Assembly (NCBI RefSeq): GCF_000244915.1
Contig: NZ_CM001442.1
Location: 7,313,012-7,377,011, forward strand
From: Bradyrhizobium sp. WSM471
GTDB taxonomy: Bacteria > Pseudomonadota > Alphaproteobacteria > Rhizobiales > Xanthobacteraceae
Length of the DNA stretch: 64,000 bases
Reading direction: 5' to 3'
The notes under the pieces were generated by a model. The model was not told where the DNA came from and did not search any database. It was given only the letters and a program-made list of their open reading frames with translations. This document shows, piece after piece, positions 17,298 to 25,766 of this stretch. Both the position numbers and the translations under genes were made by a program. Position 1 is the first letter of the stretch, and each line of letters opens with the position of its first letter.

Positions 17298-17312
17298 TTA
17301 ATCTGCCGTTAA
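17298..17312. promoter_or_regulatory. candidate CtrA binding site
   Basis: TTAATCTGCCGTTAA matches the full CtrA consensus TTAA-N7-TTAA. It lies 57 bp upstream of the 82-aa gene (start 17241) and 69 bp from the opposing stop at 17381. Confidence 0.45.
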
Positions 17313-17380
17313 GTGACGGCTTCTAAGGAGCGCTCGATTAACTGCGATGGAGGCGACGGGCGCTGTCAGTCTCCGCGTTT

Positions 17381-18355
17381 TTACGGGGAGAGGCGGCCAC
17401 CCGCCTCTCGATACTCGGCGACCGTCCGCGCGACGAGATCGTTGACCTCCATCACTTCGGTCACACCCGATATCGAATGCCCGCCGCTCCAGATATCGCG
17501 CCAGCGCTTGGGGCGGCTCTCGCGCGCGTTGACGTCGATGTCCTTGCCGATGTCGATGGCACCGCGCGCCGGCAGATCGTCGGGGTCGAGACCGGCCGCG
17601 GCGATCGACGGTTTGAGCATGCTGGTCTGCAGGCCCGTGAACGCGGTGGTCAGCAAGATGTCGTCCGCGCTGCCGTCGACCAGCATTTGCTTGTGACGTT
17701 CATCCGCCATGCTCTCGCGCGTCGCGATGAACTTCGTGCCCATGTAGCCGAGATCGCAGCCGAGCACTTCGGCCGCGCGCAATGCGTGGCCGTCGCTGAT
17801 GCCCCCCGCGAGCACGATGATGCCGTCGTAGAACGCGCGCACCGCGCGGACGAAGGCGAACGGGTTGAGCCAGCCGGTCTGCCCGCCCGCGCCCGCAGTA
17901 AGCAGCACGAGCCCGTCGGCACCTGCATCCGCCGCACGTTCGGCGTGGCGGATCGAGGCAACATCCGCAAGCACCAATGTGCCGGCGTCGTGCAGCGGCT
18001 TGAGCACCGGCGCGGGCGAGCCGACCGAGGTGATGACGATCTCCGGCCTGTGGTGCAGCAACACGGCGAGATCCTGCTCCAGCCGTGCATTGGAGCGGTG
18101 CACGATCAGATTTGGGCACAGCGGCGCGGCCTTGCGGCCGGTTTGATCTTCATTCAGCAGCAGCCGCGCTTCGATGTCGGTGAGCCATTCGTCGAGTTGT
18201 TCGGTGCTGCGGCAATTCACGGTGGGGAAGCTGCCGATCACGCCGTTGCGGCAGGCCGCGACCATGAGCTCGACGCCCGACACCAGAAACATCGGCGCGG
18301 CAATCAGCGGCAGGGCGAGACGACCGGGGAAATGTTGCAGCCGATCTGACGTCAC
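17381..18355 (-). CDS. nitronate monooxygenase / 2-nitropropane dioxygenase-like flavoprotein (copy 1)
   Basis: The 324-residue FMN-dependent TIM-barrel protein has LPLIAAPMFLVSGVELMVAA at the N-terminus, glycine-rich phosphate-binding regions ADGLVLLTAGAGGQTG (about 155-170) and IVLAGGISDGHALRAAEVLG (about 193-212), and MGTKFIATRES. It should oxidise nitronates or a related electron-rich substrate. The GTG at 18355 is chosen because GGGAGG sits 5 bp upstream; the frame's extension to 19441 is antisense to the acyl-CoA synthetase. A paralogue lies at 20880. Confidence 0.82.
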   Translation of the reverse strand: MTSDRLQHFPGRLALPLIAAPMFLVSGVELMVAACRNGVIGSFPTVNCRSTEQLDEWLTDIEARLLLNEDQTGRKAAPLCPNLIVHRSNARLEQDLAVLLHHRPEIVITSVGSPAPVLKPLHDAGTLVLADVASIRHAERAADAGADGLVLLTAGAGGQTGWLNPFAFVRAVRAFYDGIIVLAGGISDGHALRAAEVLGCDLGYMGTKFIATRESMADERHKQMLVDGSADDILLTTAFTGLQTSMLKPSIAAAGLDPDDLPARGAIDIGKDIDVNARESRPKRWRDIWSGGHSISGVTEVMEVNDLVARTVAEYREAGGRLSP

Positions 18356-18463
18356 GCATGCCTCCCTCGCGCGGGCTTGGTCGTTCCATCCCGCATGCCC
18401 TGTGCTAGCGTCGCGGTAAACATTGGCACGCCAGAAGCCGATGACAAAGCAGCGAGGAAACAT

Positions 18464-20026
18464 ATGTCCGATCCGCTCCATGCATCGTCCCCGACTTGCG
18501 CGCAGGCGCTGCGGGCGCTGTCGCGCTATCCGGGCCGAACCGCGTTCGCGTGGCCGGGCGGATCGCTGAGCTATCAGGGCACCACCGACCTGATCGGGCG
18601 CATCCAGGGCGTGTTCATGCGGCTTGGATTGCAGCCCGGCGCGCGGGTCGCTTTCCTCACGGCGAACCGCGCCGACACCTGGTGCGCCGGCGTCGCCGCG
18701 CAATTGTCGCGGCTCTGCGTCACCTGGCTGCATCCTTTGGGATCGCGGGGAGACCAGATGTTCCAGCTCGAGGATGCCGAGGCCGAGGTGCTGGTGGTCG
18801 ATGCGGCCGCTTTCCGCGATCGCGGCGGCGAACTCGCCGCACAGGCGGGCTGGCTCAAGGCGGTCTTCACCATGGGACCGGCCGAGTATGGCGTCGACCT
18901 CTTGCAGGCGATCGAAATCGAAGGCCATGCCAGCGCGCATTGCCTCGCCGGCCCCGACGATCTCTCCACGCTGAATTACACAGGTGGCACGACCGGAAAA
19001 TCGAAGGGCGCGTTGCGCTACCACCGCGAAAATGCCGGGGCCGCGGCCGCGATCCTTGCCGACTTCGAGATCCCCGATGGCGCGCGCTACCTCGCGGTAG
19101 CACCGATCAGCCATGTCGCCGGCACGAAGGTGCTGCCAACCTTGATGCGCGGTGGCACCGTACACATGCTGAAGGGTTTTGATCCCGAGGCGGTGCTGGC
19201 GACGATCGCGCGCGAGCGCATCAACTTCACGCTGTTCGTGCCGACCATGATCTATGTTCTGCTCGATCATCCCGCATTGAGCAGGACCGATCTCTCCTCG
19301 CTCGAGCTGGTGCTCTACGGCGCCTCCGCGATGTCGCCGAGCCGGCTGATCGAGGGGATCGAGCGCATCGGGCCGGTGTTCTCGCAACTCTACGGCCAGA
19401 CCGAATGCTATCCAATCTCGGTGCTGCGCAAGGCGGATCACGATCCCAACAGGCCGGAGTTGTTCCTGTCATGCGGTTTCCCGATCGCGGCGTGCGAGGT
19501 CAAGATCCTCGACGACAACGATCAGGAGGTGAACACGGGCGAAGCCGGTGAGATCTGCGTGCGCGCCCCGCACGCAATGGCGGAGTACTGGAAGCGGCCG
19601 GACATCACCGCCGAGACGCTGAAGAACGGCTGGGTGCACACTGGCGACATCGCTCGCAAGGACGATCGCGGTTACATGTTCATTCTTGACCGCAAGAAGG
19701 ACATGATCGTCTCCGGCGGCTTCAACATCTTTCCGCGCGAGGTCGAGGACGTGCTGTCGCAGCATGCGGACGTAGCCATGGTCGCGGTCGTCGGCATCCC
19801 CGACGAGAAATGGGGCGAAGCCGTCACCGCCGTCGTCGTGCCGCGTGAGGGCGCTAAGCCCGATGCCGATGAGCTGATCAACATGGTGAGGACGCGAAAG
19901 GGCTCGGCTCACGCGCCCAAGCAGATCAAGTTCGTCAGGCACTTGCCGATGACCGGCGTCGGCAAGGTCGACAAGAAAGTGCTGCGCGCGGAATTCTGGA
20001 GCGGGCGGGACCGTATGGTGGGGTAG
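18464..20026 (+). CDS. acyl-CoA synthetase (AMP-binding, ANL family)
   Basis: The 520-residue cytoplasmic enzyme activates a carboxylic acid to its acyl-CoA via an acyl-adenylate. Motifs in order are YTGGTTGKSKGA (P-loop, about 166-177), YGQTECYPIS (about 311-320), HTGDIARKDDRGY (about 389) and GKVDKK near the end with the catalytic lysine. ATG 18464 follows GAGGAA. It diverges from nitronate monooxygenase copy 1 and is convergent with the thioesterase at 20064. The chain length is unknown, but medium or aromatic acids are plausible. Confidence 0.88.
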   Translation: MSDPLHASSPTCAQALRALSRYPGRTAFAWPGGSLSYQGTTDLIGRIQGVFMRLGLQPGARVAFLTANRADTWCAGVAAQLSRLCVTWLHPLGSRGDQMFQLEDAEAEVLVVDAAAFRDRGGELAAQAGWLKAVFTMGPAEYGVDLLQAIEIEGHASAHCLAGPDDLSTLNYTGGTTGKSKGALRYHRENAGAAAAILADFEIPDGARYLAVAPISHVAGTKVLPTLMRGGTVHMLKGFDPEAVLATIARERINFTLFVPTMIYVLLDHPALSRTDLSSLELVLYGASAMSPSRLIEGIERIGPVFSQLYGQTECYPISVLRKADHDPNRPELFLSCGFPIAACEVKILDDNDQEVNTGEAGEICVRAPHAMAEYWKRPDITAETLKNGWVHTGDIARKDDRGYMFILDRKKDMIVSGGFNIFPREVEDVLSQHADVAMVAVVGIPDEKWGEAVTAVVVPREGAKPDADELINMVRTRKGSAHAPKQIKFVRHLPMTGVGKVDKKVLRAEFWSGRDRMVG

Positions 20027-20063
20027 TTCCTGCCCGGGACGGCACGCAGTCTCACGCCGCCCC

Positions 20064-20837
20064 TCACCGCTTCTCGATCACCAGGCTCTGCACGGCGCGG
20101 CCGAAATAGCCCTGCCGGTCGGCGAGCCGCGACATCGCAAGCCCGGCGCCATCGGGACCGATCCAGGAATCACCGTCGAGCAGGATCCATTCGCCGACCG
20201 GCTGGCGCGCAAAGCTCACTGTGAGGTCAGCGTTGATGTAGGTCCAGGCGCGGAAATCGAGCGACGAGGCGGTGCCGTTGGAAAAATCGGCCGCGACCAC
20301 GGCGCGCATCGCCTGCGAGAGCGGTTCGCCTGCGATCAGGGGATGGTCGACGCGAAACCAGATCGCGCCGGCGCCGGCTTGGCCGAAGCGGCCGCGCGCG
20401 GCGCGCATCGACACCGATCGCACGAACGGGCTGGTGGCGGCATGACCGTCCTCGAGCAGCGAGTCCTCCGGCGACGGCAGCGTAACCGGGAGTGGCTTGA
20501 TGTTCTCCGGCAGCGTCAGCGCCTGGCGCTTGATCTTGAGCACGGTGGCGCCGACCACCTGTACGCCGTCGGCGAGCAGCTTGACCTCGCAGAGCTGGAT
20601 CTTGCGGCCCTCGCGCAAGATCTCGGTCGCGATCGTGAGTGGTGCCACCGGCACCGGGCGCATCAGGTCGATGGTGACGCGCGCGATGTCCATTGCAACT
20701 GGCGTCGGAATGCGCTCAGCCGCCCACGTCACCAGCGAGGCCGGCGCCGAACCGTGCTGCATACGCCGGTCCCACGGCCCCGCGGCCTCCGGGCTGGTGA
20801 CGACGCTGTCGCCGTCGACGCGGTAGATGGGGGTCAT
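20064..20837 (-). CDS. TesB-like double-hotdog acyl-CoA thioesterase
   Basis: The 257-residue protein has the two-hotdog TesB-like layout. The first half contains HGSAPASLVTWAAERI and RVTIDLMRPVPVAPLTIATE, and the second half FSNGTASSLDFRAWTYINAD and SFARQPVGEWILLDG. It should cleave acyl-CoA esters. The start at 20837 follows GGAGAAACG; an upstream ATG at 20855 is less likely. It lies 42 bp downstream of nitronate monooxygenase copy 2 on the same strand and faces the acyl-CoA synthetase. Confidence 0.8.
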   Translation of the reverse strand: MTPIYRVDGDSVVTSPEAAGPWDRRMQHGSAPASLVTWAAERIPTPVAMDIARVTIDLMRPVPVAPLTIATEILREGRKIQLCEVKLLADGVQVVGATVLKIKRQALTLPENIKPLPVTLPSPEDSLLEDGHAATSPFVRSVSMRAARGRFGQAGAGAIWFRVDHPLIAGEPLSQAMRAVVAADFSNGTASSLDFRAWTYINADLTVSFARQPVGEWILLDGDSWIGPDGAGLAMSRLADRQGYFGRAVQSLVIEKR

Positions 20838-20879
20838 CGTTTCTCCGTGGTGCATGTGCGGAGTTCAGCACGACTAAGC

Positions 20880-21848
20880 TCACAGCGGCGGATCGACCGC
20901 CTCGTCGTATTCCTTCTTGAAGCGCGCGATCATTTCGGCGGCGGGCACGATGCCGTCGATGCTGCCGACGCCCTGGCCCGAACCCCAGATTTCCTTCCAG
21001 GCTTTTGGCTTGGCGCGCTCGCCGGAGGCGTCGGTGCCGAAGTTCATCTTGGAGGGATCGGACGTCGGCAGGTTCTCCGGATCCATACCGGCGGCGAGAA
21101 TCGACGGCTTCAGATAGTTGCCGTGCACGCCGGTGAACAGGTTGGAATAGACGATGTCGTCGGCCGTCGCGCCCGCGATCATCTCCTTGTACTTCTCGAC
21201 CGCATTGGCTTCCTTGGTGGCGATGAAGGCCGAGCCGATATAGGCAAAGTCGGCGCCGAGAATGCGCGCGGCGCGGATCGCCTTGCCATTGCCGATCGCG
21301 CCCGACAGTGCGATCGGACCGTCGAACCATTTTCGTGTTTCGGCGACGAACGCCAACGGCGAGATCGTGCCGGCATGGCCGCCGGCGCCGGCCGCGACCA
21401 GGATCAGGCCGTCGGCGCCCTTCTCGATCGCCTTGTGCGCGAATTTCTGGTTGATCACATCGTGGAAGACGATGCCGCCCCAGCCGTGCACGGCCTGGTT
21501 CAGCTCCTCGCGTGCGCCGAGCGAGGAGATGATCATCGGCACCTTGTACTTGGCGCAAAGCTGCATGTCGTGATCGAGCCGGTTGTTCGACTTGTGCACG
21601 ATCTGGTTGACCGCGAATGGCGCCGACGGCTTGTCCGGATGCGCGCGGTCATAGGCCGCGAGCTCTTCGGTGATCCGAGCCAGCCACTCGTCGAGTAGCT
21701 CCGGCGGCCGCGCGTTCAGCGACGGAAACGAGCCGACCACGCCCGCCTTGCACTGCGCGATCACGAGATCGGGCACCGAGATGATGAAGAGCGGCGACCC
21801 GATCACGGGGATCGACAGGCGTCCCCTAAACAAGGCAGGCATGGACAT
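20880..21848 (-). CDS. nitronate monooxygenase-like flavoprotein (copy 2)
   Basis: The 322-residue protein is a paralogue of the protein at 17381-18355. Shared landmarks include IPVIGSPLFIISVPDLVIAQ at the N-terminus, ADGLILVAAGAGGHAG, GPIALSGAIGNGKAIRAARI and IGSAFIATKEA, all FMN-site regions. Its C-terminal KAWKEIWGSGQGVGSIDG parallels RWRDIWSGGHSISGV in copy 1. The thioesterase gene follows at a 42-bp distance on the same strand, so an operon is likely. The role may be detoxification of nitro compounds or a side step of acyl-CoA metabolism. Confidence 0.82.
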   Translation of the reverse strand: MSMPALFRGRLSIPVIGSPLFIISVPDLVIAQCKAGVVGSFPSLNARPPELLDEWLARITEELAAYDRAHPDKPSAPFAVNQIVHKSNNRLDHDMQLCAKYKVPMIISSLGAREELNQAVHGWGGIVFHDVINQKFAHKAIEKGADGLILVAAGAGGHAGTISPLAFVAETRKWFDGPIALSGAIGNGKAIRAARILGADFAYIGSAFIATKEANAVEKYKEMIAGATADDIVYSNLFTGVHGNYLKPSILAAGMDPENLPTSDPSKMNFGTDASGERAKPKAWKEIWGSGQGVGSIDGIVPAAEMIARFKKEYDEAVDPPL

Positions 21849-21997
21849 TGCGAGACGATCCTCTGTTGGCGGTCACATCGAAGTTGGGGGCCATACCAAC
21901 AAGGCAATCTTTCCACTGTCAAGTATTGCGTTTTGGCGCCGTGGACGACGCCGTTACCGCAATTCCAACGCGCGGAATTCAGCGCGGACCGACGACA

Positions 21998-23398
21998 TTA
22001 CGCAAGCAAATCCGGATTGATCAACCGCTCGAACGAGAACATCTCGTCCCATGTCTCCTGCGTCAGCAGCTTACGCTCGACCACGACGATCTGGTGCAGC
22101 GACTTGCCACTCTTGTAGCCCTCGCGCGCGATCTCGGCGCATTGCTTGTAGCCGAGCAGCGGCTTCAGCACCGTTACGATACCGAGCGAATTCAGCACCA
22201 TGTTTCGGGTGTGCTCCTCGTTGGCAGTGATGCCCACGACGCAATTCTCGCGCAGGCTATTGACCGCGCGCTCCATGGTGCGAATCGAGAAGAACAGCGC
22301 GAACGAGATCACCGGCTCCATCACGTTGAGCTGGAGCTGACCCGCGGACGCCGCGAGCGTCACCGTGGTATCGAGCCCGATGACGAGGAAGCTGGTCTGG
22401 TTGACGACCTCGGGGATGACAGGATTGACCTTGCCGGGCATGATCGAGGAGCCCGGCTGAAGCTGCGGCAGGTTGATCTCGTTGAAGCCGGCACGCGGGC
22501 CCGAGGCGAGCAGGCGGATGTCGTTGCAGATCTTCGTCAGCTTGCTCGCGGTGCGCTTGAGGACGCCGGAGAGCTGCACATAGGCGCCCGTATCCGACGT
22601 CGCCTCGACGAGGTCGCCCGCAAGGATGAAGTCGACGCCGGTGAGCGCGCTCAAATGCCGGACCGCGAGCTTGGGATAGCCGTGCGCCGCGGTGACGGAG
22701 GTGCCGATCGCGGTCGCCCCGAGATTGATCTCGCGCAGCAGCGCCCGTGCCTCGGAGATGCGATCGACCTCCTCGCCCATGGTGGTGCCCCAGCCGCGGA
22801 ATTCGGCGCCGAGCGACATCGGCACGGCGTCCTGGAGATGTGTGCGGCCCATCTTCAGCACGCGCTCGAACTCCCTGCCCTTGGCGAAGAACGCCTCCTG
22901 GAGTTGGCGCAGCGCCGTCATGTAGCTCTCCAGCCGCAGGATCAGCGCCAGCCGAAAGGCGGTCGGATAGGTGTCGTTGGTCGACTGGCCGTAATTGACG
23001 TGATCGTTGGGGCTGACGTGCTGGTAATCGCCCTTGGCAAAGCCGAGCGATTCCAGCGCGAGATTGGCGATCACCTCATTGGCGTTCATGTTGGTGGAGG
23101 TGCCGGCCCCGCCCTGGATGAAGTCGGTGACGAACTGGTCCATCATATCGCCGGCGATGACGCGATCGCAGCCCACGATGATGGCTTCCGCGACTTTGGT
23201 GTCTACCGCGCCGAGATCGCGGTTGGCCATGGCGGCGGCCTTCTTGACGTAGCCAAGCGCCTTCACGAAGTAAGGCTCCTGGTTCATCGGAATGCCAGTG
23301 ATGTGGAAGTTCTCCTTCCCGCGGATGGTCTGGACGCCGTAATAGATGTCGTCGGCGATCTCACGCTGTCCGAGGAAGTCCTGCTCCGTGCGGCTCAT
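21998..23398 (-). CDS. aspA: aspartate ammonia-lyase
   Basis: The 466-residue cytoplasmic enzyme reversibly converts L-aspartate to fumarate and ammonia. The fumarase/aspartase signature GSSIMPGKVNPVIPE is present, and so are GGAGTSTNMNANEV and the substrate-binding VNYGQSTNDTYPTAFR. Length is normal for the family (about 470). The start at 23398 follows AAGGAGCGCCC. It stands between the nitronate monooxygenase pair and a small exported protein and has no obvious partner gene. Confidence 0.93.
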   Translation of the reverse strand: MSRTEQDFLGQREIADDIYYGVQTIRGKENFHITGIPMNQEPYFVKALGYVKKAAAMANRDLGAVDTKVAEAIIVGCDRVIAGDMMDQFVTDFIQGGAGTSTNMNANEVIANLALESLGFAKGDYQHVSPNDHVNYGQSTNDTYPTAFRLALILRLESYMTALRQLQEAFFAKGREFERVLKMGRTHLQDAVPMSLGAEFRGWGTTMGEEVDRISEARALLREINLGATAIGTSVTAAHGYPKLAVRHLSALTGVDFILAGDLVEATSDTGAYVQLSGVLKRTASKLTKICNDIRLLASGPRAGFNEINLPQLQPGSSIMPGKVNPVIPEVVNQTSFLVIGLDTTVTLAASAGQLQLNVMEPVISFALFFSIRTMERAVNSLRENCVVGITANEEHTRNMVLNSLGIVTVLKPLLGYKQCAEIAREGYKSGKSLHQIVVVERKLLTQETWDEMFSFERLINPDLLA

Positions 23399-23429
23399 GG
23401 GCGCTCCTTGCTTAGCTCGCGCGGTGTCC

Positions 23430-23966
23430 TCAGTTCTGGCACAGCGCGCTGGTGACGAAGGTATCGGTGCGGCAGTCATCCGGTTTGCGTTGCCTGCCCG
23501 GAATCAGAACCTTGGCCGAGCACTTTTCCGCGGAGTCGGCATTCAGGCTCTTGCCTTCCGTGTAGCCCTTGCTCTGGCAGAGTTTGTCGGCGGCGAGCTT
23601 GCAGTCGGGCGCGCCGTTCGACGAGGCCGGACAGGCCACGCGTCCCGACACCATGGTCGATGGCTTCGCCAGGCGCGACAAATCGTTCATGGTCTCGCTC
23701 GGGCTTTTGATCGACGGCAGGATCGAGGGCAGCTTGTCGAACAGCTTGCCCATTTCGTTGATCAGCCCGGGATTTTCCTCATGCGCCGGCGGCGACGAAG
23801 GAGCTGTCGAGGGCGCCGGTGCGGCCTGCGGTCCTTGCTCCTGCAAGCCGAGCGCCGGCGGCGCAGATTGCGGCCATCCGCTACCGCCGGCAGCGAGCAG
23901 GACCGACAGCACCGAAAATATCAGCGTGCCCAGCCGCAGGACCGGATTGCCGGATCGAAGCATCAT
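23430..23966 (-). CDS. exported cysteine-rich protein, hypothetical
   Basis: The 178-residue protein has a signal sequence (about 1-32) and a Pro/Ala/Ser linker (about 35-65). Its C-terminal region contains six cysteines (VACPAS, PDCKL, KLCQS, EKCSA, DDCRT, SALCQN), suggesting disulfides. The function is unknown. ATG 23966 or 23963 is the likely start; the longer frame to 24347 overlaps the opposite-phase membrane protein. It is 31 bp upstream of aspA on the same strand. Confidence 0.6.
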   Translation of the reverse strand: MMLRSGNPVLRLGTLIFSVLSVLLAAGGSGWPQSAPPALGLQEQGPQAAPAPSTAPSSPPAHEENPGLINEMGKLFDKLPSILPSIKSPSETMNDLSRLAKPSTMVSGRVACPASSNGAPDCKLAADKLCQSKGYTEGKSLNADSAEKCSAKVLIPGRQRKPDDCRTDTFVTSALCQN

Positions 23967-24013
23967 GACGGCAACCGTAGCCGAACGAGGCGCGGCGGCA
24001 AAGCGCCTTCGGG

Positions 24014-24595
24014 TTAGATCAATTTGATTGCGACGACAAAGCCGAGCACGAGCACCGCGGCGCCGATTGCCACCACCAGTCCGAGATGCTTCTCGATCTT
24101 GATCCGGATCCAGTCGCCGTAGCGGTTGAGCAGGATCGCCACGATAAAGAAGCGCCCGCCACGCGCCACGATCGAGCACAGGATGAAGAGCCCGATATTG
24201 TAGCCGGCAAAGCCGGACGTGATGGTCACGAGCTTGTAGGGGATCGGTGTCAGGCCCTTGAGCAGGATGATCACGGCGCCCCATTCGGCATAGGAGGCGC
24301 GGAAGGCGTCGACCTTGCCGCCGAGACCATAGACCTCGATCAGCCAATGGCCGACCGAGTCGAAGAGCAGCGCACCAATGGCGTAGCCCAACAGGCCACC
24401 CAGCACCGATGTCGCAGTGCAGATCGCCGCATAGACCCAGGCGCGCTGCGGACGCGCCAGTGACATCGGGATCAGCATCACGTCCGGGGGGACGGGAAAG
24501 AAGGAGCTTTCAGCGAAAGCCACGGCGCCCATGATCCAGAGCGCGTAAGGCTTGTGAGCGGCGTCGATGCACCAGTCGTAGATACGTTTCAGCAT
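24014..24595 (-). CDS. YqaA-family (VTT/DedA-like) membrane protein
   Basis: The 193-residue protein has about five hydrophobic segments and YqaA/SNARE-associated (VTT) landmarks: AESSFFPVPPDVMLIPM near residue 28, GGLLGYAIGALLFD near 68, and ILLKGLTPIPYKLVTITSG near 110. DedA/VTT proteins are inner-membrane lipid scramblase-like or flippase candidates. ATG 24595 fits the family N-terminus (MLKRIYDW); ATG 24616 is also open. No ribosome site clearly distinguishes them. Confidence 0.82.
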   Translation of the reverse strand: MLKRIYDWCIDAAHKPYALWIMGAVAFAESSFFPVPPDVMLIPMSLARPQRAWVYAAICTATSVLGGLLGYAIGALLFDSVGHWLIEVYGLGGKVDAFRASYAEWGAVIILLKGLTPIPYKLVTITSGFAGYNIGLFILCSIVARGGRFFIVAILLNRYGDWIRIKIEKHLGLVVAIGAAVLVLGFVVAIKLI

Positions 24596-24661
24596 GGCGC
24601 CGCGATGAAGCACCATGGGACGGATTTGTCCATGCCGAGATGGGACCGATTTGTACCAATA

Positions 24662-25066
24662 CTAGTGGCGCTTGCGCGCGGTGCGGCCTTCGAGCGCGAC
24701 GATAGGCCGCCTGGCGGCGACCCGCGGTGACGCAACTTTGGGCAGCTTCATCGCCGACTTCGGCAGCTTCTCGGCGATGCCGAGCATGTCTTCACGCCGC
24801 GCCATCTCGCGCCAGACGTCCTCGGGGCGTACGCCGGCCGAGGCCCAGAGCACGGTCAGATTGTAGAGTAGATCGGCGCTTTCCCGGATCACGGCTTCGC
24901 TATCGCCGTTGACCGCGTCGATAACGACCTCGATCGCCTCTTCGGCCAGCTTCTTCGCCATTTTGGATGGACCGCGCTGAAACAGCCGCGCGGTGCGCGA
25001 TGTTGCCGGATCAAGATCCCTGGCCGCGAGCACAGCCAGATATAGCCGCTCAAGCGAATCACTCAT
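24662..25066 (-). CDS. HisE-like phosphoribosyl-ATP pyrophosphohydrolase (orphan)
   Basis: The 134-residue protein matches the HisE/MazG-type pyrophosphohydrolase fold in EEAIEVVIDAVNGD (about 42-55) and ESADLLYNLTVLWASAGV then EDVWREMARRE (about 61-91). These acidic residues bind Mg2+ in HisE. A basic tail of about 40 residues follows and is atypical. No other his gene is near, so this may be a second HisE or a house-cleaning nucleotidase. The start at 25066 is chosen because the upstream extension lacks a ribosome site. Confidence 0.75.
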   Translation of the reverse strand: MSDSLERLYLAVLAARDLDPATSRTARLFQRGPSKMAKKLAEEAIEVVIDAVNGDSEAVIRESADLLYNLTVLWASAGVRPEDVWREMARREDMLGIAEKLPKSAMKLPKVASPRVAARRPIVALEGRTARKRH

Positions 25067-25183
25067 GGTACGCAAACTACTCGAAACACATTGTAAGCGT
25101 GTTAACACACGGCAATAAAAGCAGAAAACAGGCCGCCGCGGCAAGCGCGACAGCCTGTTGGTCGGTGGCCCAGGGCGGATCGG

Positions 25184-25540
25184 TCAATAGCAACTGTAGC
25201 CGGAATAGCCGTGGGCGCAAACGTTGTTGTACCCACCATAGCGCTCTTGCGGATAGCCCGGGCCGTAGTAGTAGCCGGGGTTGCTGTAGTAGACCGGGCC
25301 GCCGCCGTAATAATAGCCCGGACCGCTGTCATAGGCGTAGGCGTTACGGCTTGCGGCGATCGCAAGACCGGTACCGACGATGCCGGCAAAGGCTGCGGCG
25401 GCCGCGGCTCCGCCGCCACCGCCATGCCAGTGACGGCCGCCTGCTTGTGAAGCGGTCGGGGTCATTGCGGTCAGCGCCAGCACCGCGGCGGAAGCGAGAA
25501 CGGCCTTGCGGCCGGCAAATCTCGAAAATCTGTCGAACAT
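25184..25540 (-). CDS. small exported Gly/Tyr-rich protein
   Basis: The 118-residue protein has a signal peptide (about 1-34, ending SQA). The mature part has a HWHGGGGGAAAAAAFAGIVG stretch, then a Tyr/Gly/Pro-rich tail (PGYYYGGGPVYYSNPGYYYG) with two cysteines near the C-terminus. Such proteins are common in rhizobia and of unknown role. The start at 25540 follows GGAGG. A candidate EcfG-type promoter is described at 25596-25622. Confidence 0.65.
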   Translation of the reverse strand: MFDRFSRFAGRKAVLASAAVLALTAMTPTASQAGGRHWHGGGGGAAAAAAFAGIVGTGLAIAASRNAYAYDSGPGYYYGGGPVYYSNPGYYYGPGYPQERYGGYNNVCAHGYSGYSCY

Positions 25541-25595
25541 TGTCTGGACCCTCCTTGGGACCCGAATGGTGCCTGACGACAGGCTCATGCCTTTC

Positions 25596-25622
25596 AAACA
25601 CCCACATCCCATGTTGGGTTCC
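25596..25622 (-). promoter_or_regulatory. EcfG-like promoter candidate
   Basis: On the minus strand GGAAC (25622-25618) is followed after 17 bp by TGTTT (25600-25596), near the general stress response consensus GGAAC-N16/17-CGTT. The first base of the -10 differs. It sits 56 bp upstream of the 118-aa gene. Confidence 0.35.
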
Positions 25623-25766
25623 CCAAGCTAAACACAAGCTGAACGGGGTTGCGTGATCGTGACGCAACCGCCGCTCATCCGCCGTTCATGTTGGCGCGGA
25701 CAAGCTTGTCGCCAGCCGGCGCTCCGAGCGTCACCAAGCCATCACAACACCGGACCGGCGCGACTG

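Noticed and set aside
18356..19441. A 5' extension of the copy-1 nitronate monooxygenase frame to 19441
   Set aside because: It is antisense to the acyl-CoA synthetase, and a GTG with a good ribosome site at 18355 gives the normal length.
23967..24347. A 5' extension of the exported Cys-rich protein frame
   Set aside because: It overlaps the YqaA-type gene in another phase, and ATG 23966 starts a proper signal peptide.
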